A stretch of 64,000 nucleotides of DNA from Micromonospora sp. MW-13 (GTDB lineage: Bacteria > Actinomycetota > Actinomycetes > Mycobacteriales > Micromonosporaceae), in the NCBI RefSeq assembly GCF_003434305.1, contig NZ_QKKX01000022.1, forward strand, positions 19,223-83,222. The letters run 5' to 3'. Both the position numbers and the translations under genes were made by a program. This document shows positions 28,389-37,018 of the stretch, piece by piece; the first letter of the stretch is position 1; every line of letters starts with the position of its first letter. Below the pieces are notes generated by a model, which searched no databases, was not told where the DNA came from, and worked only from the letters and a program-made list of their open reading frames with translations.

Positions 28389-28415
28389 GGCCCCCTCCCG
28401 GATCGGGAGGGGGCC
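28389..28415. terminator. 12-bp perfect hairpin between convergent genes
   Basis: GGCCCCCTCCCG pairs perfectly with CGGGAGGGGGCC around the loop GAT. It lies between the iclR and phoX stops and could act in both directions. Confidence 0.7.
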
Positions 28416-28435
28416 GCCGGGCATGCCGTCGCGGG

Positions 28436-30562
28436 TCAGCTTCCGATCGGGCCGCCGTCCAGGCGCCAGGTGACCACCACGCCGGGCTTGGCGTAGTCGC
28501 CGTCCGGCCAGGTGGAGGCCGGGTTCTCCACCGAGGCTCCGGTGATCTCGCCCGGGTGCTGCACCGCCACGAACACCGACCGGTTGTCGCCGGTGATGAA
28601 CGGCCCACAGGTCTCCGCGCCGAGTGGCACGGTCAGGAACTGCTTGAGGTGCCCCCGCTCCGGACCCTCGACGGCGGTGGCGAAGAGGCCGTCGTTGCTG
28701 CCCAGCGCGTTGCCGTCGGTGGAGATCCAGAGGTTGCCGGTGGCGTCGAAGGCGACGTTGTCCGGGCAGGAGATCGGGGAGACCTTCGTCTTGTCGTACC
28801 CGGCGAAGTGGGTGGACGGGTCGGTCGGGTCGCCGCAGACGATCGGCAGCGACCAGGCGAACGTCTCCGCCGCGTTGTTGTTGCCGTCCTCGACCAGCTC
28901 CAGCACCTGCCCGTGCTTGTTGAGGTTGCGCGGGTTGGCCTCGTCGGCCGGCGCCTTGCCCGGCTTGCCCCGGTCGGTGTTGTTGGTCAGCGCCACGTAC
29001 ACCTTGCCGGTGAGCAGGCTCGGCTCGACGTCCTCCGGGCGGTCCATCTTGGTCGCCCCCACCTTGTCGCCGGCCAGCCGGGTGAAGGTGAGCACGTCCG
29101 CGGCGGTCATCCCGTCGACGTACGACCGGTTGCCGCTGACCAGCCTGATCCAGCGGCCCCGGCCGTTGAACGCCCCGTCGGCGGGCAGCGCGCCCGACCC
29201 GTCGATCTCGGCGGCCGAGGTGCCGTCGAGCTGGGCCACGTACAGGGTGCCGGACTCCAGCAGGGTCAGGTTGTGCTTGCGGGCCACCCACGAGTCGCCG
29301 GCCATGAACTTCTTGTCCGAGACGAACTTGTACAGGTAGTCGAACCGCTCGTCGTCGCCCATGTACGCGACCACGTGGCCGCTGCGCGCCACGATGACGT
29401 TCGCGCCCTCGTGCTTGAACCGGCCCAGCGCGGTGTGCTTGCGCGGCCGGCTCTCCGGGTCGAACGGGTCGATCTCGACGACCCAGCCGAAGCGGTGCGC
29501 CTCGTTGGGGTGCTTCGCCAGGTCGAAGCGCTCGTCGGCGCGGTCCCACCTGCGGTTCCCGCTCGGGTACCGGTCGGTGGTGCTGATGCCGTACCGGGCC
29601 AGCTTCGGCTTCAGCTCCTCCGGTGCGCCGTCGCCGCCGACGAGGTACTGGTTGAAGTTCTCCTCGCCGGAGAGCACGGTGCCCCACGGGGTCACGCCGC
29701 CCGCGCAGTTGTTCAGCGTGCCGACGACCGTGCGGCCCTTCGGGTCGGCGGCGGTCCTCAGCCACGCCGAGCCGGCGGCCGGGCCGGTCAGTTCGAACTT
29801 GGTGGCCAGCGCGGTGACCCGCCGGTTGTACGCCCGCCGGCCGCCTTCGACCGGCCGCCACTGCCCGGTGCCGTCGACCCGCTCCAGCTCGACCACGCTC
29901 ATCCCGTGCGCCGCCATGGCGACCTTCACCTGCTCGACGGTGAGCGCGTCCAGGCCGGTGAAGCCGGGGAACATCAGGTCCTCGTTGGTGTACTCGTGGT
30001 TGACCACGAGCAGCGCCCGCCGGCCCCGCTTGTCCAGCGGCAGCACGCCGACGAAGTCGTTGTTGTAGCCGAACTGCTTCGCCTGCTTCGCGGCGGTCTG
30101 CCCGTGCAGGTCGAACTCCGGCGCGCCCGGCACCACCGGGTCGCCCCAGCGGATCACCACTGCGTGGTCGTACCCGTTGGGGACCACCAGCGTGTCGAGC
30201 TTGTTCGGCGGGATCGGCTTGAAGGTCAGCGCACCGCTGCCCACGCCGCCCGGCGGGCGGCCGAACCCGGCGGCCTCCGGCACGACCGGGGTGGCCGGCG
30301 CGGCGGACGCGGCGCCCGCGTTGGCCAACGCACCGGCGGCGGCACCGCCGAAGCCGAGGACGAGCGCCCCCACCGCGCCGGCCCGGACCACGCCGCGCCG
30401 GGACACCTCGGCGTCGACCATGTCGCCGAAGTACGGGTTTTCGGAGGAGTTGGGCACCGGGTGGTCACAGGCGTTGCCGCACCGGTACAGACAGGTCATG
30501 GCGTCACGGCTGCCGTGGCGGGTGGCGCCCAGCAGAGGGAGCAGCCGGGGACGGTCGCTCAT
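28436..30562 (-). CDS. PhoX-family alkaline phosphatase
   Basis: A 708-residue Tat-exported phosphatase. SRRGVVRAGAVGALVLGFGG (about 54-73) is the Tat signal, preceded by a 50-residue N-region with CLYRCGNACDHP, as in other actinobacterial PhoX proteins. Blocks such as VNHEYTNEDLMFPGF, NNCAGGVTPWGTVLSGEENF and RFDYLYKFVS belong to the family, whose active site holds iron and calcium. It would release phosphate from organic esters outside the cell. AGGAGG lies 10 nt before the ATG. PHO-box control is likely by analogy but no box was identified. Confidence 0.88.
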   Translation of the reverse strand: MSDRPRLLPLLGATRHGSRDAMTCLYRCGNACDHPVPNSSENPYFGDMVDAEVSRRGVVRAGAVGALVLGFGGAAAGALANAGAASAAPATPVVPEAAGFGRPPGGVGSGALTFKPIPPNKLDTLVVPNGYDHAVVIRWGDPVVPGAPEFDLHGQTAAKQAKQFGYNNDFVGVLPLDKRGRRALLVVNHEYTNEDLMFPGFTGLDALTVEQVKVAMAAHGMSVVELERVDGTGQWRPVEGGRRAYNRRVTALATKFELTGPAAGSAWLRTAADPKGRTVVGTLNNCAGGVTPWGTVLSGEENFNQYLVGGDGAPEELKPKLARYGISTTDRYPSGNRRWDRADERFDLAKHPNEAHRFGWVVEIDPFDPESRPRKHTALGRFKHEGANVIVARSGHVVAYMGDDERFDYLYKFVSDKKFMAGDSWVARKHNLTLLESGTLYVAQLDGTSAAEIDGSGALPADGAFNGRGRWIRLVSGNRSYVDGMTAADVLTFTRLAGDKVGATKMDRPEDVEPSLLTGKVYVALTNNTDRGKPGKAPADEANPRNLNKHGQVLELVEDGNNNAAETFAWSLPIVCGDPTDPSTHFAGYDKTKVSPISCPDNVAFDATGNLWISTDGNALGSNDGLFATAVEGPERGHLKQFLTVPLGAETCGPFITGDNRSVFVAVQHPGEITGASVENPASTWPDGDYAKPGVVVTWRLDGGPIGS

Positions 30563-30820
30563 CGGGAGGTGCCTCCTGGAGGGAAGTTTCGGGGCACGCC
30601 GGGATCAGCCGTCCGACGTGCGTACCCGGCGGACGCTAGGAGGACGCGGTGAGCGCGGGTCGGCCCGAACGTGAACCGGACGTGAACACCTGCGCCGGGT
30701 ACGCCCCGTCGACCTGCGGATGAACCGATCGGGGCCGCCGGACGTACTTTTGGCCGAAGGCGCCGCCGGACCACCCGACGGCGCGACCCGCTGGACTCCC
30801 CGACGCCCGAGGAGGCCGCC

Positions 30821-31336
30821 ATCAGCGACCACGACGCCCAACTGCTGCGTGCCCTGCACGACGAGCACGCCGACGCGCTCCACGCGCACGCCCTGCGGCT
30901 GGTCAACGGCGACCGGACCCGGGCCGAGGACCTGGTGCAGGAGACGCTGCTGCGGGCCTGGCGGCACCCGGAGTCGCTCGACCCGACGCGCGGCTCGGTG
31001 CGGGCCTGGCTGTTCACCACCGCCCGGAACCTGGCCATCGACGCCTGGCGGCGGCGCTCCACCCGGGTCGGCGAGGTCTACACCGACGAACTGCCGGAGC
31101 CACCGGAGGCGGTCGACGAGGCGGAGCGGGCGGTGGAGGCGTGGACGGTCGCCGAGGCGCTGAACCGACTCAGCCCGCCCCACCGGGAGGTGCTGATCGA
31201 GTGCTTCTACCAGGGGCGCTCGGTGGCCGAGGCGGCGGCGCGGCTGGGCGTGCCGCCCGGGACGGTCAAGTCCCGCACCCACTACGCGCTGCGCTCACTA
31301 CGGTTGGCCCTGGTCGAGATGGGGGTGACCCGATGA
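30821..31336 (+). CDS. ECF RNA polymerase sigma factor with an apparent AUC start
   Basis: A 171-residue sigma-70-family factor. Region 2 (LHDEHADALHAHALRLVNGD...AEDLVQETLLRAW) and region 4 (LNRLSPPHREVLIECFYQGRS...GTVKSRTHYALRSLR) are complete. Homology begins at the codons for SDHDAQLLRALH, but the codon before them is ATC at 30821. It is preceded at 5 nt by GAGGAGG. No ATG, GTG or TTG lies upstream in frame before the gap; a CTG at 30791 is the only other candidate, and the first in-frame ATG/GTG (30935) would remove much of region 2. The next gene is its anti-sigma (ATGA overlap). Confidence 0.85.
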   Translation: MSDHDAQLLRALHDEHADALHAHALRLVNGDRTRAEDLVQETLLRAWRHPESLDPTRGSVRAWLFTTARNLAIDAWRRRSTRVGEVYTDELPEPPEAVDEAERAVEAWTVAEALNRLSPPHREVLIECFYQGRSVAEAAARLGVPPGTVKSRTHYALRSLRLALVEMGVTR

Positions 31337-32043
31337 CCCGCTGCGAGTTCGCACACGACGACGGCGCGTACGTGCTGGGTGCGCTCGCCCCCGCCGAGCG
31401 GGCCGCGTACGAGCGGCACCTGGCCGGCTGCGCCTCGTGCCGGGAGGCGGTGGCCGAGATCGCCGTGCTGCCCGGGCTGCTCGGCCGGCTCGACCCGGCG
31501 GGGCTGGAGCAGTTCCTGGAGCCGGCGGCCGAGACCTCCCGGGTGGACGAACTGCTCGCCGCCGCGCGGGACCGCCGCCGCCGCGAGCACCGGGCCGCCC
31601 GCGGGGCCGCCCGCCGCCGGTACGGCGTGACCGCGCTGGCCGCCGCCGGGCTGGCGCTGTTCGCCGGGCTCGGCGTGGCCATCCTCCGGCCGGCTGTCGA
31701 GGTCGCCCCGGCGCCGGCCCCGCGGGTGCCGATGGCCACCATGCGGCCGGTCGACGGCGCGGTGCCGGTGCACGCCGAGATCGGGCTGACCGGCACCCGG
31801 TGGGGCACCGAGGTCACCATGCGCTGCGGGTACGACCGGCGGGACGGCCACCGCGAGGCGTACACCTTCCGGCTGGTGGCGCACGGCCCGGACGGCGCGA
31901 CGGAACAGATCGGTTCCTGGCTGGCCGCCCCCGGCGACGAACTGCGGTTCACCGGTGCCACCCACTTCACCGCCGGCGAACTGGTCCGACTGGAGCTGCT
32001 GCGCGGCGACGGCACCCCGATCCTCGCCTACGACACCCGATAA
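31333..32043 (+). CDS. Zinc-finger anti-sigma factor
   Basis: A 236-residue membrane-bound regulator. The N-terminal ZAS domain has CEFAHDD...ERHLAGCASCREA with the H-x3-C-x2-C zinc site (about residues 29-36). A single helix (VTALAAAGLALFAGLGVAIL, about 97-116) follows, then an outer anti-sigma-K-like domain with sensor potential. It overlaps the sigma gene by ATGA, the usual sigma/anti-sigma arrangement, so it should hold that factor inactive at the membrane. The signal sensed is unknown. Confidence 0.85.
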   Translation: MTRCEFAHDDGAYVLGALAPAERAAYERHLAGCASCREAVAEIAVLPGLLGRLDPAGLEQFLEPAAETSRVDELLAAARDRRRREHRAARGAARRRYGVTALAAAGLALFAGLGVAILRPAVEVAPAPAPRVPMATMRPVDGAVPVHAEIGLTGTRWGTEVTMRCGYDRRDGHREAYTFRLVAHGPDGATEQIGSWLAAPGDELRFTGATHFTAGELVRLELLRGDGTPILAYDTR

Positions 32044-32053
32044 CGCTCACCCT

Positions 32054-32130
32054 CGCCGCGATCTTGCAGTTGCGGCCCCGGCGGAGCCGACTAATGCGGC
32101 GAACCGGGGGCCGCGAGTGCAAGATCGGCG
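32054..32130. repeat. Imperfect long inverted repeat with GATCTTGCA core
   Basis: CGCCGCGATCTTGCAGTTGCGGCCCCGG (quoted as two arms: 32054-32081 and 32104-32130) forms an imperfect stem with the core GATCTTGCA/TGCAAGATC. The right arm encodes the last codons of the convergent rarD gene. It can act as a two-way terminator, and looks like a dispersed palindromic repeat rather than a one-off structure. Confidence 0.6.
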
Positions 32131-33023
32131 GGGACGGCGGCGCGGCGGGCGCGGTGGGCGTGGCGCAGGGCGTCGGTGGTGAAGACCACCAGGGCCAGCC
32201 AGACCAGGGCGAAGCCGGCCAGGCGGGCCGGGGGCATCGGCTCGTGGAAGATCAGCACCCCGCAGCCGAGCTGGAGGATCGGGGCGACGTACTGGAGCAT
32301 GCCCAGCGCGGTCAGCGGCAGCCGGTTGGCCGCGCCGGCGAAGAACAGCAGCGGGATCGCGGTCGCCGCCCCGGCCAGCACCAGCAGCGCGGTGTGCCCG
32401 GCGGAGACGTGGCCGAACGCGGCGCCCCCGGTGGCGGTGAGCCAGCCGAGGTACCCGAGGGCGGGCAGGGCCAGCACCGCCGACTCCACGAAGAGCCCCT
32501 CCGCCGCCGGCAGCCCGAGCCGCTTCTTGACCAGCCCGTAGGCGGCGAAGGTGACTGCCAGGGTGAGCGCCAGCCAGGGCAGCTGGCCGTAGTCGACGGT
32601 GAGCACACCCACCGCCGCCGCGCCGATGCCCAGCGCCAGCCACTGGGTGGGGCGCAGCCGCTCGCGCAGCACGGTCACCCCGAGCAGCACCGACACCAGC
32701 GGGTTGATGAAGTAGCCGAGCGCGGTCTCCACCACCCGCTCGGAGTTCACCAGGTAGATGTAGGTGCCCCAGTTGAGGGCGATCAGCGCGGCGGCGGCGG
32801 CGATCCCGGCCAGCGCCCGCGGGCGGCGCGCCAGCGCGCGCAGGAAGCCGACGTTGCGCAGCGCGGCGAGCAGCAGCGCCACGAACACCACCGACCAGAC
32901 GATCCGGTGCGCCAGGATCTCCACCGGCCCGGCCGGTTCGAGCAGCTTGAAGTAGAGCGGGAAGAAGCCCCAGAGCAGGTACGCGCCGAGGCCGTAGAGG
33001 TATCCGAGGCGGATCGGGGTCAC
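32091..33023 (-). CDS. rarD: EamA-family transporter RarD
   Basis: A 310-residue inner-membrane protein with ten helices made of two EamA repeats. The N-terminus GYLYGLGAYLLWGFFPLYFK and the block ALNWGTYIYLVNSERVVETALGYFINPL are typical of RarD. Family members are drug/metabolite transporters; RarD itself was named for chloramphenicol resistance in Pseudomonas, but its substrate is unsettled. The start overlaps the stop of the upstream GNAT gene by 4 nt. The 3' end lies inside an inverted repeat. Confidence 0.85.
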   Translation of the reverse strand: MTPIRLGYLYGLGAYLLWGFFPLYFKLLEPAGPVEILAHRIVWSVVFVALLLAALRNVGFLRALARRPRALAGIAAAAALIALNWGTYIYLVNSERVVETALGYFINPLVSVLLGVTVLRERLRPTQWLALGIGAAAVGVLTVDYGQLPWLALTLAVTFAAYGLVKKRLGLPAAEGLFVESAVLALPALGYLGWLTATGGAAFGHVSAGHTALLVLAGAATAIPLLFFAGAANRLPLTALGMLQYVAPILQLGCGVLIFHEPMPPARLAGFALVWLALVVFTTDALRHAHRARRAAVPADLALAAPGSPH

Positions 33024-33508
33024 GGCTCCACCGTAAGGGGTGAAGTGGGCTCTGGTTCCTTTCCGGTGAGCTGGCTCACCCGCTGGTCGTACTCCATCCA
33101 GCGGTCCGGGGCGACTGGGGTGAAGCCGACCTTCGCGTACACCCCGTGCGCGTCGGCGGTGGCCAGCACGATCCGCCGTACGCCGAGCCCGGCCAGGTGG
33201 TCGCGGACCGCGCCGGCCAGCCAGGTGCCCAGCCCGTGCCCCCGGGCGGACCGGTCCACGTAGACATCGCAGAGCCAGGCGAAGGTCACCCCGTCGGTGA
33301 CCACCCGGGCCACCGCGACCTGGCGACCGTCTCCGGGCCGGTACACGCCGAACGGCAGCGAGCCGGCGAACGCCCGCTCCACGGTCTCCCGGTCCCGCCC
33401 GAGCGCCCAGTACGCGTCGGTGGAGAGCCAGCGGTGCACCAGGTCGAGGTCGAGCCGGGCCGGGTCGGTGCTGAGCAGGTGGCCGTCGTCGCGGGTCAGG
33501 GTGATCAC
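33020..33508 (-). CDS. GNAT-family N-acetyltransferase
   Basis: A 162-residue cytosolic enzyme. The acetyl-CoA loop RSARGHGLGTWLAG (about residues 86-99) fits R-x2-G-x-G/A, and the C-terminal AHGVYAKVGFTPV is the usual GNAT strand with Tyr as likely general acid. The acceptor is unknown. It is the first gene of a two-gene unit with rarD. Confidence 0.85.
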   Translation of the reverse strand: MITLTRDDGHLLSTDPARLDLDLVHRWLSTDAYWALGRDRETVERAFAGSLPFGVYRPGDGRQVAVARVVTDGVTFAWLCDVYVDRSARGHGLGTWLAGAVRDHLAGLGVRRIVLATADAHGVYAKVGFTPVAPDRWMEYDQRVSQLTGKEPEPTSPLTVEP

Positions 33509-33579
33509 GCCCCGACGCTAACCCCGTGGCTGCGGCTCCTCGCCAGCCAATTCCCGCCCACTGGCCCCCACGGGGACGC

Positions 33580-33966
33580 TCAGTCGCGGTCGAGCAGGGC
33601 GCCCAGGAGCCAGGTGACGACGCCGACGAAGAGCGCGCCGAGCACCGCCTCCGGCCAGAAGCCGTCCACGTGGAACGGCAGCCCGGCCTCGCCGGCGATC
33701 CAGCTCGTCAACAGGAAGAGCAGGCCGTTCACCACCAGCGCGATCAGACCCAGGGTCAGCAGGTAGAAGCCGCAGCCGACGGTCTTGATGATCGGCTGGA
33801 GCACGGCGTTCACCACGCCGAAGATCACGGCGACGAGGACCAGCGTGACGACCGCATCGGTGGCCGAGCCCGTGTCGAGCGTGATGCCCGGGATGAGCAG
33901 GGTGGCCAGCCAGAAGGCCAGCGCCGTGCCGCCCAGCCGGATCAGTAGACCCTTCAGGAAACCCAT
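33580..33966 (-). CDS. Phage-holin-4-like small membrane protein
   Basis: A 128-residue protein with four predicted helices. It opens with MGFLKGLLIRLGGTALAFWLA and has the family block GVVNAVLQPIIKTVG. It belongs to the widespread mycobacterial-type holin family IV / PF04020 group, which despite the name is usually a chromosomal membrane protein of unknown role. The start at 33966 fits homologues; an upstream ATG at 33984 is also in frame and neither has a good ribosome binding site. Confidence 0.75.
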   Translation of the reverse strand: MGFLKGLLIRLGGTALAFWLATLLIPGITLDTGSATDAVVTLVLVAVIFGVVNAVLQPIIKTVGCGFYLLTLGLIALVVNGLLFLLTSWIAGEAGLPFHVDGFWPEAVLGALFVGVVTWLLGALLDRD

Positions 33967-34055
33967 GGTCACGGATGGTGCCACGGACCCGCCACCGGCG
34001 GAACCCTTGACCGGCCGCGTGGGCTGCCGAGCGCCCGCCCGGTCAGCCCGCCCGG

Positions 34056-35894
34056 TCAGCCCGCCCGGTCAGCCCGCCCGGGCCGGCCGATCAGCTGCGA
34101 CTCGATCGGGGTCGGCGAGAGCAGCGCCCAGCGCAGCGTGCGCCCGTTCACCACCGCCACCATGTCCTCCCGGATCCGGGTCAGCCAGTCCGCCGACCCG
34201 CCGAGGCCGAGCGCGGCCCCGGCGAGCGTGGCCTCGGCGGGGCTCAGCGGTTGCAGCACGGCCAGGTCGGCCCGGCCCAACGGGTCGACGTCGGCCGGGG
34301 TGAGGTCGTCCCGAACCACCAGGGTGGAGCGCCAGGCCCGACCCGGCCCGGCGGCCGGGGGCATCGGACCGGCGTCCACCACGAGCAGCAACGGCCGCAG
34401 TGCCGAGGCGGGGGCGCCGCCCACCGGCCGGCCGGGCGGCAGCACCGGGATCGGCCCGCCGGGCGCGCCGACGCCCCGGACGAACCGCTCCCACGCCCTC
34501 GGCCGGGTCGTCTGCACCGCCACCCGGGCACCCAGCGCCATCGCCCGCAACGCCACCAACTGCGCGGCGCGGACCCCGCCGACCAGCATCAACCGGGTGC
34601 CCTCCGGCCGGAACAGGCGGATCGTCACGGCCCCGCCCCGGCGGTTGGTGCCCACCATCAGCCCGGCCTCGCCGACCGGCAACTCCAGCGCGTCCAGGGC
34701 GGCGGCGTCGACGGCCGGGCCCGGGACCGCCGACGCGAGCGGCAACGTGCCGGCCAGCGCCGGGAGCTGCTGGCCGTCGAGCCGGTCCACCTCGCCGCCG
34801 GCCGAGTCCACCAGCCCCCGCAGGGTCTGCGCCGCCACCGACAGCTCGCCGGGCGTCCAGGCGGCCAGCCGTACGGTCAGCTCGGCCGGCGGGTCCGCGC
34901 CGCCGACGCCGGTGCGGGGCCCGACGCAGAGCGAGACCGTGGTCGCCGCCGCCGGCAGGACGAGCAGCCGGGGCACCAGCCGGCGCCCGCCGTCGGTGCG
35001 CACGTCCGGCCCGCGGCGCACCCGGAACGTGGTCTGCAACAGCGCCCCGGTCCGCACCGTCGGCCAGGACTCCAGCACCGGGTCGCCGTCGTCGTGGTGG
35101 GCCAGGTCCGCCAGTACGCGCAGCGCGGCGTGCGTGCCGAGTGGGCGGGCGGTCACCGGCCCGAGCCGGCGGACGATCCGCCGGAGCACGCCGGAGAGGG
35201 CGATCCGCAGGTCCTCGTCGGTCCACCCGACGACACGCAGCACCCGGATGGCGAGCAGCGCCCGGTCCCGCCCGGCCAGCCGTCCCTCGGTGAGCTGCCG
35301 GTACGAGGTCGCCACCGTGCTGCCCCCGGCCGTGGTGGCCGGCGCGGGTGAGCCGCTGAACAGCAGTTGGAGCCGGACCGGGGGCAGTTCCGGGGAGACC
35401 GGCGGCAGCAGCGTCGACGGCGCGGGCAGGCCACGGGGGCCGTCGCCGAGCAGGTCGCCCGGGTCGCCGATCTCCAGCACGGCGGTCAGCCCGCCGGCGT
35501 CGTCGACCACCGCGGCCGGGCCGCCGGCCAGCTCCGCCGCGCGTACCGTCGCGCCGGGCGAGAGCAGCTCCAGCAGGGGGCCCGGGCCGGCGGCGGGCGT
35601 CGGGGCGCGCCGTCGCCAGAGATGGCCGACGGCGACGCCGAACCAGGTGAACAGCCAGCGGCCCCGAACCCGCACCCACGCGCCCGCCAGCAGTGCCGCG
35701 GCCAGCAGCACGGCCGCCCCGGTCGCCACCGCGCCCCGGCCGACCGCCGCGGCGACCGCCGCCACCGCCACCTGAGCGGCGACCACCTGGCCGACCCGCG
35801 GCCCGGCCGGCGGTCGCGGGCCGGCGGCGGGGATCCACTGTGGTGGCAGCGGCTGCCGGTGCGCCGGCTGGGCCGGGGCCGTGCTGACCGTCAC
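34056..35894 (-). CDS. eccE: Type VII secretion protein EccE
   Basis: A 612-residue ESX core component. Two membrane helices near residues 35-80 (VVAAQVAVAAVAAAVGRG and AAVLLAAALLAGAWV) are followed by a large cytosolic domain, as in mycobacterial EccE, which stabilises the membrane complex with MycP. The GTG at 35894 has GGGGAGG 5 nt upstream. It is divergent from two WXG100 genes; mycP lies next to them. The other core genes (eccB, eccC, eccD) are not in the window. The family is weakly conserved, so the call also leans on context. Confidence 0.75.
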   Translation of the reverse strand: MTVSTAPAQPAHRQPLPPQWIPAAGPRPPAGPRVGQVVAAQVAVAAVAAAVGRGAVATGAAVLLAAALLAGAWVRVRGRWLFTWFGVAVGHLWRRRAPTPAAGPGPLLELLSPGATVRAAELAGGPAAVVDDAGGLTAVLEIGDPGDLLGDGPRGLPAPSTLLPPVSPELPPVRLQLLFSGSPAPATTAGGSTVATSYRQLTEGRLAGRDRALLAIRVLRVVGWTDEDLRIALSGVLRRIVRRLGPVTARPLGTHAALRVLADLAHHDDGDPVLESWPTVRTGALLQTTFRVRRGPDVRTDGGRRLVPRLLVLPAAATTVSLCVGPRTGVGGADPPAELTVRLAAWTPGELSVAAQTLRGLVDSAGGEVDRLDGQQLPALAGTLPLASAVPGPAVDAAALDALELPVGEAGLMVGTNRRGGAVTIRLFRPEGTRLMLVGGVRAAQLVALRAMALGARVAVQTTRPRAWERFVRGVGAPGGPIPVLPPGRPVGGAPASALRPLLLVVDAGPMPPAAGPGRAWRSTLVVRDDLTPADVDPLGRADLAVLQPLSPAEATLAGAALGLGGSADWLTRIREDMVAVVNGRTLRWALLSPTPIESQLIGRPGRADRAG

Positions 35895-36003
35895 CGCGCC
35901 TCCCCAGCGCTCACCCGGCGACGCCGGACGGAGCCACGGCGTCGGTGCGGCCGGTGCCGCAGCGTCATCGTATGACTCCGGCCCGACGTGGCGGGGCCCG
36001 TAG

Positions 36004-36012
36004 TTGTCCACA
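36004..36012 (+). promoter_or_regulatory. DnaA-box-like TTGTCCACA in the eccE/WXG100 divergent region
   Basis: A single match to the actinobacterial DnaA box TTGTCCACA lies in the 273-nt divergent promoter region. One box is weak evidence for a function. Confidence 0.3.
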
Positions 36013-36167
36013 GGGGAGCGCACGGGGTAGCAGAACCGCCACCGGACGGCTACCGTCAGCGACGAGTTCGCTGAGCCCTTCACCCGCACCGGCGCCGCCC
36101 GCCGGCGAGGCGAGCGGCGCGTCCGCGCGGGCGCGGCCGACGGCCAGCCACCAATCGAGGAGACGAG

Positions 36168-36497
36168 GTGACGTCCGGGGTGTCCCAGACCCAGGCAGAA
36201 GCCGCGGTGATGCAGCAGACCGCCGCGAAGTTCGAGCAGGTGGACCAGTCCCTGCAGGCCATGCTGACCGGCCTGCTGGCCGAGTTGGAGGTGTTGCAGC
36301 AGGCCTGGCGGGGCGCCGGTGGGCGTTCGTTCGAGCAGGTGAAGCAGCAATGGTCGCAGGACCAGGCGGCGTTGCAGCGGGCGCTGCGGGAGACCGCCTC
36401 CGCCATCCGCACCGCCGGCCAGCAGTACGACGCCTCCGACAGCGAGGCCGCCAGCCGGGTCGCCGGCACCAACCGCGGCATCCAGTTGCCGCTGTAG
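36168..36497 (+). CDS. WXG100-family ESX substrate (first of pair)
   Basis: A 109-residue helical-hairpin protein with the central WxG turn in LQQAWRGAGGRSFEQ (about residues 44-58). It lacks a signal peptide, as expected for ESAT-6/CFP-10-like cargo exported by type VII secretion. AGGAG lies 5 nt before the GTG start. It is followed 26 nt later by a second WXG100 gene, so the two probably form a heterodimer. Confidence 0.88.
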   Translation: MTSGVSQTQAEAAVMQQTAAKFEQVDQSLQAMLTGLLAELEVLQQAWRGAGGRSFEQVKQQWSQDQAALQRALRETASAIRTAGQQYDASDSEAASRVAGTNRGIQLPL

Positions 36498-36523
36498 CAC
36501 CTTCCCGGAAAGGGGATCATCCG

Positions 36524-36817
36524 ATGGAGCACGGTGTGCTGGTCGTCAACTTCGCCGCCTTGCAGCAGGCCGGCGCGGACATCCAGCGGGCGCTGAACAC
36601 GCTGGACAACCAACTCGGGCAGCTCGAACGGGACGCCGCGCCGCTGGTGGCGGGCTGGGACGGCGAGGCCCGGCAGGCGTACGAGCAGCGCCAGGCCCGG
36701 TGGCGGTCCGCCTCGCAGGACCTCCAGGCGATGCTGCGCGACATCAAGCTCGCCGTCGACGACTCCGCGTCCGACTACCTCGACACCGAGAAGCGGAACG
36801 TCAACCTGTTCCAGTGA
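36524..36817 (+). CDS. WXG100-family ESX substrate (second of pair)
   Basis: A 97-residue partner. The WxG turn is in VAGWDGEARQAYEQR (about 42-56). The C-terminus contains SDYLDTEKRN, fitting the Y-x3-D/E export signal seen on one member of ESX heterodimers. AAAGGGG lies about 10 nt before the ATG. Confidence 0.88.
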   Translation: MEHGVLVVNFAALQQAGADIQRALNTLDNQLGQLERDAAPLVAGWDGEARQAYEQRQARWRSASQDLQAMLRDIKLAVDDSASDYLDTEKRNVNLFQ

Positions 36818-36935
36818 GCCGTCCCCGGCGGCGTCCGACGGTAGTTCCGGGCACCGCCGGGACGGCCCCCGCGCGTCCGACGGTGCCCCGGTCCGTCCGG
36901 CGCGGTCCGACGGCACCCGGGTCCGGCGGTGCTCC

Positions 36936-36997
36936 GGCTCGGCGGCACCCGGGTCCGGCTCGGCGGCACTCGGGTCCGGCTCGGCGACACCTCGTCC
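36936..36997 (+). repeat. 21-bp tandem repeat, three units
   Basis: GGCTCGGCGGCACCCGGGTCC (36936-36956) is followed by a copy with one change (36957-36977) and a shorter, more degenerate third (36978-36997). It fills most of the 201-nt gap between the WXG100 gene and convergent mycP, with no supported gene. Confidence 0.75.
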
Positions 36998-37018
36998 GGC
37001 GGGGTGCCGGGTGGGGTC

